A stretch of 44,079 bases of DNA from an uncultured Caulobacteraceae bacterium (GTDB taxonomy: Bacteria > Pseudomonadota > Alphaproteobacteria > Caulobacterales > Caulobacteraceae): NCBI GenBank assembly GCA_903929535.1, contig CAIYVC010000017.1:1-44079 (forward strand), given 5' to 3'. Positions within the stretch are counted from its first letter, which is position 1. The number at the start of each line of letters is the position of its first letter. The position numbers and the translations under genes are program-made. The notes beneath the pieces were generated by a model that made no database searches, had not been told where the DNA came from, and was given only the letters and a program-made list of their open reading frames with translations. This document shows, in pieces, positions 33,271-44,079 of this stretch.

Positions 33271-36200
33271 ATGCGTAAACGATTGATGGCTGCTGTGGCG
33301 TTCGCGCCCCTGACCCTGATGGGTCTGCAGCCCGCGTTCGCCCAGACGACTATTTCCAATACGCAAACCACGCCGGTCCTGACCTCCACCGCGGGCGACG
33401 TCACCGTGGCCTCGGGCGGCACACTGGGCGTGACCGCCAGCGGCGCGGCCGCGACGATCAACAGCAACAATTCGGTGACCAACAACGGCACCATCACCAG
33501 CAACGACGTCAACAACCTCTCCGGCATCCTGGTTCAGTCGGGCGCCTTCACCGGCAGCATTACCAACACCGGCACCATCGCCCTGACGGAATCCTACACC
33601 CCCTCCGACAGCGTCAACACCGACGGCATCGCTGAAGCGCCGTTTGCTCTGGGCACCGGGCGCATCGCCATCCAGACTGTGGGGACCCTGACCGGGACCA
33701 TCACCAACAGCGGCACCATCTCGGTCCAGGGCAATAATTCGTCCGGCATCTCCATCGGCGGCAAACTCAACGGCTCCTTCACCAACACCGGCACCATCGC
33801 CGTCACGGGCGATAACAGCGTGGGGATCATCACCGCCGGTGAGGTCACCGGCACGGTGCAGGTCAGCAACAGCGTGATCGTCAAGGGCCTTAACGCCACC
33901 GGCGTGCAGACCACCGGCAAGATCGACGGCAGCCTGACCTTCTACGGCAGCGTCAGCTCCACGGGCTATGCCCTGGACAGCCGGTCGGCGACCACCACGG
34001 CTCTGCAGAAGATCGAAGCGACTCCCACCGACGTGGAACAGGGCGGCTCTGCCATCCTGATCCAGAACAGTGTCGTCGGCGGCGTTTTCCTCGGCGCGCC
34101 CCCGGCCACCACCAACAGCGCCGACACCACTACCGACGCCGACGGCGACGGCATCGTCGACAGCGTTGAAGGCACCACCGCGATCAACACCAGCGGGTCC
34201 TCCCCGGCGATTCAGATCGGCGGACCTTCAGCCATCACCATCGGCAATTTCAACGCGGCCAACCCCTACGGCCTGACCATCGAAGGCACCATCACCAGCA
34301 ACGGCGTCTATGACGGCGTCGCCGGCACGGGCATCGACATCGGCGTGGGCGGCAAGGGGGTCAACCTCACCGGCGGCATCAACATCACCGGCTCGGTCAA
34401 CTCCACCGCCTACCAAGCCAACGCCACCGGTATGCACCTGGAGAACGGTGCGGTCGTTCCCACTCTGCGCAACAGCGGCCAGTTGGCCTCGTCGGTCACC
34501 AGCGCCGGCGGCAACACCTCCACCGCCCTGCTGATCGACGCGGGCGCCACTCTCAAAACGATTGCTAACTACGGCAGCATCGTCGCCGCCGCCGCCGGCG
34601 ACAACGTCAACGCCTCGGTGATTATCGACCGCAGCGGCACGCTGACCTACGTCGAGAACACCGGCTTCCTGGAAGCCAACATCACCGCCGCCGCGCCGGG
34701 CGAGACCATCAACGGCCGCGGCATCGCCTTGGACCTGTCGGCCAACACCACCGGCGTCACCATCCACCAGGAGCTGGACGGGGCCACGGCTCCGGCGATC
34801 ATCGGCGACATCCTGTTGGGCAATGGACCCAACACCGTCCAGTTCCTGTCCGGCACCGTCCAGGGCTCCCTGAGCCTGGGCAACGGCGCCAGCAGCCTGA
34901 CCCTGGACAACGGCGCGGCCTATCTGGGCGCCTTGACCTACGGCGGCACCAAGCTGGTGATCAACGTCTCCAACGGCAAGCTGCAGAACACCGCCGCCAC
35001 GACGATCAACGCCAGCAGCCTGACGGTCGGCGCCGCGGGCTACCTCGCGGTGGCGCTTGATCCGCAGAAAAACACGTCCGGCGTCTATAACGTCTCCGGC
35101 GCGGTTAAATTCGCCGCGGGCGCCCAGATCGGCGCCACCCTGCTGTCGACGCCGCTGACGTCGACGACCTTCACCATCATCAAGGCCGGCTCGCTCAGCC
35201 TGGGCTCCAGCGACACGGCCCTGTTCGCCAGCCTGCCCTATCTGTTCACCGGCAGCCTGAAGTCCAACGTCGCCGCCGGCACCATCAGCCTGACTGTCGC
35301 CACCAAGTCCGCCGCGGACCTGGGCCTGAACAAGGCTGAAGCGGCGTCCCTGCCCGCGATCCTGGCGGCCCTGCCCCAGGACACCAATATCCAGACCTCG
35401 ATCGTGTCCTCGGCCAACCGGGCCAACTTCATCCCGGCCTACGACCAGCTTCTGCCCAGCAGCAGCGGAGATGTGTTCCAGACCGCTCTGAACATGTCCA
35501 AGGCGATCTCGCGCGCCACGGCCGACCGGTTCGACCTGTCGACCCAGTCCGATGATGACGACGACGCCATCGACACCACCGGCACCTGGATCAGCGAATT
35601 CTACACCGGCGTCGAACAGTCCAAGGGCGACAACAACGCCTTCCACTCGGCCGGCCTGGGCGTGATCGGCGGCGTCGACTTCGGCGGCTACGGTGGGACC
35701 TTCTCCCTAGGCAGCGCCAACATCGTCCGCCCCGGCAGCGGCGGCAGCGACAGCCTGAATTCGGTGTCGCGCATCGAAGGCGGCTTCTACGCCGCGCCGC
35801 GGTTCGGCCCGATCAGCATCGATGCCCGGGTGGGCGCCGGCTATGTCAACATCAAGGACCGCCGCCAGTTCATCGCCTCGATCCTGGCGGGCGACCTGTC
35901 GACCGTGACCACCGTCTCGCGCACCGCCAACGGCAACTGGAGCGGCTATGACCTCTCCGGCCACATCGGCGCCGGGATACAGGCCAATCTGTCGCCGCGC
36001 CTGTTCGTGCAACCCAAGATCTACGCCGACTTTTTCCATACCCACGAAGGCGCCTACAACGAGAGCGGCGGCGGCAACGGCTTCAATCTCAGCGTCCTGG
36101 GCCGCGACGGCACCCAGACCAGCGCCACCGCCTCGGTGCTGACCGGCATGAAGTTCGGCAAGAGCTTCATCCTGTCGCCGCAACTGGAGCTCGGCTACGA

Positions 36201-36417
36201 CCAGATCGTGCAGGGCGGACCCGGTTCGACGACCGCTCACTTCCTGAACGGCGCCAACTTCACCGTGGCGCCCAACGCCGTCGGCGGCGCGGGGATGGCT
36301 CGGTTCGTGCTGAAGGGAGACGGCAACTACGTCCACTTCTCCTTCCAGGGCGGCGGCGAGTTCCGCAACGGCTACCACGCCCTCGATCTGCGGGCGGTGT
36401 TCCGCTTAACCTACTGA
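33271..36417 (+). CDS. Autotransporter with beta-helix passenger
   Basis: A 1048-aa type V secreted protein. A signal peptide (RLMAAVAFAPLTLMGLQPAFAQ) is followed by a long passenger of repeated N-x-G-T-I units (e.g. SVTNNGTITSN, SITNTGTIAL, TITNSGTISV, SFTNTGTIAV), the hallmark of a right-handed beta-helix. A DADGDGIVDSVE motif at residues 289-300 looks like a calcium-binding thrombospondin-3-type repeat. The last ~280 residues (from about 770, GTWISEFYTGVEQ) form the outer-membrane barrel, ending LRAVFRLTY with the terminal aromatic. Start ATG 33271 has GAGG 7 nt upstream. Adhesion or surface-layer role is likely but not shown. Confidence 0.9.
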   Translation: MRKRLMAAVAFAPLTLMGLQPAFAQTTISNTQTTPVLTSTAGDVTVASGGTLGVTASGAAATINSNNSVTNNGTITSNDVNNLSGILVQSGAFTGSITNTGTIALTESYTPSDSVNTDGIAEAPFALGTGRIAIQTVGTLTGTITNSGTISVQGNNSSGISIGGKLNGSFTNTGTIAVTGDNSVGIITAGEVTGTVQVSNSVIVKGLNATGVQTTGKIDGSLTFYGSVSSTGYALDSRSATTTALQKIEATPTDVEQGGSAILIQNSVVGGVFLGAPPATTNSADTTTDADGDGIVDSVEGTTAINTSGSSPAIQIGGPSAITIGNFNAANPYGLTIEGTITSNGVYDGVAGTGIDIGVGGKGVNLTGGINITGSVNSTAYQANATGMHLENGAVVPTLRNSGQLASSVTSAGGNTSTALLIDAGATLKTIANYGSIVAAAAGDNVNASVIIDRSGTLTYVENTGFLEANITAAAPGETINGRGIALDLSANTTGVTIHQELDGATAPAIIGDILLGNGPNTVQFLSGTVQGSLSLGNGASSLTLDNGAAYLGALTYGGTKLVINVSNGKLQNTAATTINASSLTVGAAGYLAVALDPQKNTSGVYNVSGAVKFAAGAQIGATLLSTPLTSTTFTIIKAGSLSLGSSDTALFASLPYLFTGSLKSNVAAGTISLTVATKSAADLGLNKAEAASLPAILAALPQDTNIQTSIVSSANRANFIPAYDQLLPSSSGDVFQTALNMSKAISRATADRFDLSTQSDDDDDAIDTTGTWISEFYTGVEQSKGDNNAFHSAGLGVIGGVDFGGYGGTFSLGSANIVRPGSGGSDSLNSVSRIEGGFYAAPRFGPISIDARVGAGYVNIKDRRQFIASILAGDLSTVTTVSRTANGNWSGYDLSGHIGAGIQANLSPRLFVQPKIYADFFHTHEGAYNESGGGNGFNLSVLGRDGTQTSATASVLTGMKFGKSFILSPQLELGYDQIVQGGPGSTTAHFLNGANFTVAPNAVGGAGMARFVLKGDGNYVHFSFQGGGEFRNGYHALDLRAVFRLTY

Positions 36418-36478
36418 TTGACTCGCCTTTAGGTGGCCGGGGCTCTAGATAGCGTCGGTCGCCGAGGGAGCTGGAGTT

Positions 36479-36954
36479 TTGACGACGTCATCGCCGGAAA
36501 CCGGGATTAAACCCACGCTGAGCCTGCCCAAGGCTGCAGACTCCCACGGTCGCTCCCTGGTCAAAGGCGTCACTTGGCGCGCGATCGGCACGGCGGACAC
36601 CTTCCTGTGGAGCTGGCTGATTACCCATCAGCCGATCGCGGCGGGCGCCATCGCTTCGCTGGAGACCTTCACCAAGATCTTCCTCTTCTATGTCCACGAA
36701 CGGCTGTGGCGGCTGTTCCCCTGGGCGCCCAACGCGCGGTTGCGCTCGCTGGTCAAAGCAGTCAGCTGGCGGGTGGTGGGAAGCCTGGACACCTTCATCC
36801 TGACCATGATTGTCACCGGCAAGCTGCGCTATGCCGTATCGATCGCCGGCGTCGAGGCCCTGACCAAGATCGGCCTCTACTATGTGCACGAGCGGATCTG
36901 GCGGAAGGTGAGCTGGGGTCGCCTCGAAGCGCCCGCCGAGGCCCCGGTCCAGGC

Positions 36955-36958
<4 letters not shown>
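36479..36958 (+). CDS. Membrane protein with two tandem DUF2061 domains
   Basis: A 159-aa protein made of two similar halves: [19 protein letters not shown]...[17 protein letters not shown] and [19 protein letters not shown]...[17 protein letters not shown]. Each is one DUF2061 unit with two hydrophobic helices, so about four helices in total. Most DUF2061 proteins have a single unit. The start is TTG at 36479, supported by AGGGAG at 36465-36470 (8 nt away); no ATG is available near it. Function of the family is unknown. Its TAG overlaps the stop of the convergent 5-oxoprolinase (36955-36958). Confidence 0.83.
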
Positions 36959-40572
<3,614 letters not shown>

Positions 40573-40575
40573 GCT

Positions 40576-41547
40576 TCAGACTAGCTGGTTGTGCGGGGTC
40601 TCGCCCCGCTCCAGCGCCAGAAGCCCGTCCAGCAGCACAAACCCCATGGCGTCCCGCGTCTCCACCGTGGCGCTGCCCATGTGCGGAATGGCGAACAGGT
40701 TGTCGAGCGTCCGGTAACGCGGATCCATATTGGGCTCGCCGCGATAGACATCCAGGCCGGCAGCGAACAGACGGCGGCTCTGCAGCGCCTCGATCAGGGC
40801 GTCGTCGTCCACCATGTCGCCGCGCGCCACATTGACCACGATCGCGTCCTTGGGCAGGCGCGCGATACGCTCGGCGTTGAGGAAGCCCTTCAGTTCCGGC
40901 GTCGACGGCGCGGCGATGCAGAAGATGTCGCTGACCGCCAGCAGGCCGTCGCTGGTGTCGTGATACACCGCGCCCAGGGCCTCTTCCGGCGGGAGTGGAC
41001 GGCGGTTGTGGTAGTGGATTTTCATCCCGAACGGGGCGGCCCGCTTGGCCACCTCCTTGCCGATCCGTCCCAGCCCCAGGATGCCCAGGCGCCGGCCGGA
41101 GAGCTGTTGACCCAAAAGCTGGGTCGGGGTCCAGCCATGCCAGGCATTGTCGCGGATCATCCGCGCGCCCTCGGCGGCCCGGCGCGCCGCGCCCAGCATC
41201 AGCAGGACGGCGATCTCGGCGGTGGCGTCCGAAAGGACATCCGGCGTGTTGAGCACCTTCACCCCCGCCTTGCGCGCGGCTTCCAGGTCGACGTGCTCGA
41301 CGCCCACCGACAGGGTGCAGATCACCTTCAGCGTCGGCTCCAGGGCTGCAATCACCTCCGCCGTCACCTTCTCGGTCAGGCTGACCACCAGGTATTCGCA
41401 GCCCTGCGCGGCCACCGCCAGAGCCTCGGGAGCCAGGGCCGTATCGGCCATGTTTCGCGTCACCGCATAGCGCGCGTCCATGGTCTGCTCCACCGCCTGG
41501 GTGAAGCGGCGCGCGGCATAGGCGCGGATGGCGGGCGATGTCGGCAT
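40576..41547 (-). CDS. D-2-hydroxyacid dehydrogenase (glyoxylate/hydroxypyruvate reductase type)
   Basis: A 323-aa NAD(P)-dependent enzyme. Catalytic residues are visible as Arg in VNVARGDMVDD, Glu in GEPNMDPR and His in PHMGSATVETR; the Rossmann motif is GILGLGRIGKEVAKRA; NTPDVLSDATAEIAVLLML is the substrate-side block of the glyoxylate reductase/glycerate dehydrogenase branch. The ATG at 41547 is chosen because GGAAAG is 7 nt upstream; the TTG at 41580 is worse. First gene of the two-gene operon with the 5-oxoprolinase, divergent from an MFS transporter. Confidence 0.87.
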   Translation of the reverse strand: MPTSPAIRAYAARRFTQAVEQTMDARYAVTRNMADTALAPEALAVAAQGCEYLVVSLTEKVTAEVIAALEPTLKVICTLSVGVEHVDLEAARKAGVKVLNTPDVLSDATAEIAVLLMLGAARRAAEGARMIRDNAWHGWTPTQLLGQQLSGRRLGILGLGRIGKEVAKRAAPFGMKIHYHNRRPLPPEEALGAVYHDTSDGLLAVSDIFCIAAPSTPELKGFLNAERIARLPKDAIVVNVARGDMVDDDALIEALQSRRLFAAGLDVYRGEPNMDPRYRTLDNLFAIPHMGSATVETRDAMGFVLLDGLLALERGETPHNQLV

Positions 41548-41698
41548 GGGCGGACTTTCCGTCTGGATGACGCCCAGCAATCGCCGCAGCAGCCGGGCTC
41601 GGTCAAGCCGCTTTGCATCTGAAACTTCGGGTCAATCTTTCCCCCCGGCCCAAGGTGTGGGATATCCGCCAGCCGAGCGGACAAACGCCCGCGGGCGG

Positions 41699-41727
41699 TT
41701 GACTTGCCGGGGCAAGCGGGCTGCAAA
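41699..41727 (+). promoter_or_regulatory. Possible promoter and operator ahead of the MFS gene
   Basis: TTGACT (41699-41704) is followed after 17 nt by TGCAAA (41722-41727), a fair -35 and a weak -10. TTGCCGGGGCAA at 41704-41715 is a palindrome with 5-bp arms inside the spacer, where a repressor could sit. About 8 nt separate this from the ATG at 41736, so a start site would leave almost no leader. Speculative. Confidence 0.28.
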
Positions 41728-41735
41728 TCGCATCG

Positions 41736-42995
41736 ATGAACGATAGTCGCGCAAACTCGGAATCTGTGGTGGGCGGCACGGCCCTGCACGAGATTCGCAG
41801 AGGTTGGCCCACGCTGGTCGGCGCCGCCTGGAGCATGGGTTTCGGCGCCCTCACCCTGTTCTACTACACCCAAGGCCTCTTCCTCGGACCGCTGAAGCAG
41901 GAGTTCGGTTGGACCCGCGAGCAGCTGTCGGTGATCAATGTGATCGGCGGCTTCCTGATCGCCGGCGCCTCGGTCCTGGTGGGCTGGATCGTGGACCGTT
42001 TCGGCGTGCGTGCGCCGGCCCTGGTCGCCTTCGTGGTGGTCGCCGCCGCCTACGCCCTTCTGGGCCTCGGGTCCGTCCCGCTGTCTCTTTTCGTCCTGCT
42101 GCAGCTGACCACTATCGGCTTCGGCGCCGCCAACGGCCCGGCCAACCTCACGCGCGCCATCAATCAGAGTTTCGACAAGGCGCGCGGCTTCGCCCTTGGC
42201 GCGGCGCTCTCGGGGCCAGGACTGGTGGCGATCCTCTCTCCACCGGTGGTGGGCTGGGTGATCCAGACCTACGGCTGGCGCGCCGGCTACCTGACCATGG
42301 GTGTGGCCACGGCGGTGTGCATTCCGATCGTCCTGGGCCTGCTGTCGTTCGGACGTCACCGGGAAAAACCCGCGGCCGCGGGGACAGGGCTCCCGGCCCT
42401 GTCCCTGGTCAAGGCCCTGACCCATCCGATCTATCTGCGTCTGCTGGCCAGCTTCCTGCTGATCTCCATCGGGGTCGGCGGCTTGATCTTCCACATGGCG
42501 CCCATGCTGACGGACGCCGGCTACAACCTGGCCTACGCCGCCAAGATTCAGGGCCTGATCGGTCTGTCGGTCCTCATCGGCCGCCTGCTGATGGGCTATC
42601 TGGTCGACCGGGTCTTCGCCCCCTGGGCGGCGGCGGCGGTCACCACGGCGGCGGCGGCGGGCCTGTTCCTCATGGCCGGATGCGGCCCTGTGGCCGCGCC
42701 CGTGACCGCGATCCTGATCGGCCTGGCGATGGGCGCCGAGGGCGATGTCCTCAGCTACATCACCGCCCGCTACTTCGGCCTGGCTTCCTATGGGCAGCTC
42801 TATGGCCTGCTCTACGGCTCCTATGTCATCGGCCAAGGCATATCTTCCTTCCTGCTGGCCAGACTGCACACCGCCTTCGGCAGCTACAGCATGCCCCTGT
42901 GGATTGTCGGCGCCATCCTGCTGGGCGGCGCGGCGCTCCTGGCCAGCGCGCCCCGCTTCGCTCCCGCCGTTTCCCGGGAACCCGTCCTGGCCTGA
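41736..42995 (+). CDS. MFS transporter, monocarboxylate/oxalate type
   Basis: A 419-aa permease with about twelve hydrophobic segments. SMGFGALTLFYYTQGLFLGPLKQEFGW and the VDRFGVRAPAL loop after helix 2 resemble the monocarboxylate/oxalate:formate branch of the superfamily. GRLLMGYLVDRV between helices 8 and 9 is also typical. Being divergent from the 5-oxoprolinase operon, it may import 5-oxoproline or a related acid; that is inference from position. A bidirectional terminator follows 30 nt after its stop. Confidence 0.82.
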   Translation: MNDSRANSESVVGGTALHEIRRGWPTLVGAAWSMGFGALTLFYYTQGLFLGPLKQEFGWTREQLSVINVIGGFLIAGASVLVGWIVDRFGVRAPALVAFVVVAAAYALLGLGSVPLSLFVLLQLTTIGFGAANGPANLTRAINQSFDKARGFALGAALSGPGLVAILSPPVVGWVIQTYGWRAGYLTMGVATAVCIPIVLGLLSFGRHREKPAAAGTGLPALSLVKALTHPIYLRLLASFLLISIGVGGLIFHMAPMLTDAGYNLAYAAKIQGLIGLSVLIGRLLMGYLVDRVFAPWAAAAVTTAAAAGLFLMAGCGPVAAPVTAILIGLAMGAEGDVLSYITARYFGLASYGQLYGLLYGSYVIGQGISSFLLARLHTAFGSYSMPLWIVGAILLGGAALLASAPRFAPAVSREPVLA

Positions 42996-43025
42996 CGCTC
43001 GGCGCGGCGCCTTGGACAAACAAAA

Positions 43026-43057
43026 AAGGGGCGGCCTGCTTTCGCGGGCCGCCCCTT
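43026..43057. terminator. Bidirectional intrinsic terminator
   Basis: AAGGGGCGGCC (43026-43036) and GGCCGCCCCTT (43047-43057) make a perfect 11-bp stem with a 10-nt loop. On the minus strand it is followed by a T run (from the six A at 43022-43027), so it ends the cytochrome/LRR gene; on the plus strand it follows the MFS stop and is followed by TTCTGCATTT. Confidence 0.85.
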
Positions 43058-43081
43058 CTGCATTTGCCGTGACGCTTGCCG

Positions 43082-44079
43082 CTAGTTGGCGGGGGTCATG
43101 GTCTTGGTTTCGATGGGGACGTCCTTGGCGGTCAGGCCGGCGTACAGCACCACGTCCTTGCGCTCGGCCTTCACCTTGGCCACCGCCGCCGGGGTGATCG
43201 GCGTGCCCCAGAAGTAGAAGCGCTGCAGCTTGGGCAGGGCCGCCACCTCGGCGAAGCCGGTGTCCGTCACCTTGGTGTTGACCAGGTTGACGTAGGTCAG
43301 CGTCTTCATCCCCGCGATGTCTTTGGCCGCCGCATCGGTGACGGTCGGGTTGGCCTCAAGGCGCAGGTGACGCAGGTTCGGGAAGGCCGTGATGGTCTTG
43401 ACCATGGCGTCGGTCACGCCGGCGTGGCGCAGGTTCACCCGCAGCAGCTGCGGGCCCAGCTTGGCCAGGTCCGCCAAGGCTTCAGGCGTCACCGGCTTGG
43501 CCGACACATAGTCGGCGTCCAGCAGGTTGGAGGCCTTGTCCACCTTGCGCACGATGAAGCCCTCGGCCACCACCTTGGTCACCTGAGCCGCGTCCGCCGC
43601 CGGGACGGTGGGCAGAGGCGCCTCGTTGGCGGTCCCGCCCGCCGCGACCTGGTCGTCGCCGCCGGCCGCGCCGCCGCCGCCGATGATCGAGCCCAGCGCC
43701 GCGGAGGCCGCCGGCGTCAGCTTCAGGCTGGCCACCGTCGCGCTCTTGGGAGCGCCCTGCGAGATCCACCAGCCGATGGCCGCAACCTCGTTCTTGGTCA
43801 GCGGCGTCTTGCCGTCCTTGGGCATGAAGTTCATGTCGTCCGGCGTCAGGCTGACGCGGTGGAACAGATCGCTCTTGGCCGCATCGCCGGGGGTGACAAC
43901 CGCCCCGTCCTTGCCGCCCTTCATCACCGCATCATAGCTGGCCACCGAGAAGCCACCCTTCTTGGAGGCGTCGTTGTGGCAGGTCGAGCAGCGCTGCTGC
44001 AGCGCCGGGCCCACCACGTCCAGATAGATGTCCGCGGACGCCACGTCCTTGGGCTTCTCGCGCGGACCCGCCGTCGGCG
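43082..44079 (-). CDS. Planctomycete-type cytochrome c domain plus leucine-rich repeats, partial
   Basis: The frame remains open to the right edge, so the N-terminus is missing. The visible part begins PTAGPREKPKDVASADIYLD, then a heme site CSTCH in GPALQQRCSTCHNDASKKGG, MPKDGKTPLTKNEV and GWWISQGAP, which fit the planctomycete-type cytochrome c domain. After a Gly/Ala linker, three to four leucine-rich repeats follow (RVNLRHAGVTDAMV, HLRLEANPTVTDAA, YVNLVNTKVTDTGF). Proteins of this build often carry an N-terminal DUF2231 membrane domain, which would lie outside the window. A GTG at 44044 is only an internal codon. Confidence 0.85.
   Translation of the reverse strand, partial: PTAGPREKPKDVASADIYLDVVGPALQQRCSTCHNDASKKGGFSVASYDAVMKGGKDGAVVTPGDAAKSDLFHRVSLTPDDMNFMPKDGKTPLTKNEVAAIGWWISQGAPKSATVASLKLTPAASAALGSIIGGGGAAGGDDQVAAGGTANEAPLPTVPAADAAQVTKVVAEGFIVRKVDKASNLLDADYVSAKPVTPEALADLAKLGPQLLRVNLRHAGVTDAMVKTITAFPNLRHLRLEANPTVTDAAAKDIAGMKTLTYVNLVNTKVTDTGFAEVAALPKLQRFYFWGTPITPAAVAKVKAERKDVVLYAGLTAKDVPIETKTMTPAN

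Noticed and set aside
33400-34900. Repeated ACCNNCGGCACCATC-like DNA in the autotransporter as a repeat array or CRISPR
   Set aside because: The repetition comes from the NxGTI protein repeats; units vary in length and sequence and there are no uniform spacers.
34228-35646. 472-aa minus-strand frame within the autotransporter
   Set aside because: Shadow of the repeated passenger sequence; no start signal or recognisable fold.
41686-41697. CGCCCGCGGGCG palindrome before the second MFS gene as an operator
   Set aside because: Pure G/C palindromes of this length are expected by chance in DNA this GC-rich; the TTGCCGGGGCAA nearby is a better candidate.
41460-43019. 519-aa minus-strand frame across the second MFS gene
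   Set aside because: Antisense shadow; it would also overlap the dehydrogenase start and the terminator region.

Overview
The window is a dense, GC-rich chromosomal segment with third codon positions almost all G or C. Gene content suggests an alphaproteobacterium of the Caulobacteraceae type (Caulobacter, Phenylobacterium or Brevundimonas). The clues are many small conserved hypotheticals (including a DUF1491 protein), a CHASE3 kinase / receiver / HWE-like kinase operon, an EF-P beta-lysylation locus and a large passenger-type autotransporter. The genus assignment is inference. No tRNA, rRNA, CRISPR array, transposase, integrase or phage gene was seen, so this reads as ordinary chromosome rather than a mobile island.

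Layout. 1-8.9 kb: start of prfC (cut by the edge), a secreted M3 peptidase, a TonB-like proline-rich membrane protein, an exported cyclophilin, an exported alpha/beta hydrolase, small conserved proteins, an exported MsrA and a lipoprotein. 9-10.6 kb: an aldo/keto reductase and two very small membrane proteins. 10.6-17.2 kb: a four-carbon sugar acid (threonate/erythronate) catabolic locus with otnK, otnI and ltnD in one operon, an MFS uptake gene, otnC on the opposite strand and denD. 17.3-20.6 kb: a GlcG/HbpS-like exported protein and efp, divergent from overlapping epmA and epmB, which make and attach the EF-P lysine modification. 20.6-23.6 kb: DUF6607-like and DUF4142-like exported proteins, a Fur-box gene of unknown function, and a His-rich membrane protein paired with a ribbon-helix-helix protein. 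23.6-27.4 kb: an aminotransferase, a 517-nt intergenic region full of hairpins with a minus-strand terminator, a YadGH-type ABC exporter and a MarR regulator.

27.6-33.1 kb holds two signalling units on the minus strand: a translationally coupled CHASE3 kinase / CheY-like regulator / receiver-HWE-like kinase operon, and an OmpR/EnvZ-like pair whose kinase has a collagen-like Gly-Pro-Gly tract in its sensor region. This pair is divergent from a 1048-residue autotransporter. 36.5-43 kb: a tandem DUF2061 membrane protein, a fused 5-oxoprolinase behind a 2-hydroxyacid dehydrogenase, and a divergent MFS transporter. The right edge cuts a cytochrome c / leucine-rich-repeat protein.

The least explained parts are: (1) the structured intergenic region before yadG, including a candidate CU-rich small RNA on the minus strand; (2) the collagen-tract kinase next to the autotransporter; (3) the Fur-box cysteine protein and the hairpin-controlled gene pair behind it; and (4) the tetronate locus, which is complete for both stereochemical entry reactions yet has no regulator in sight.
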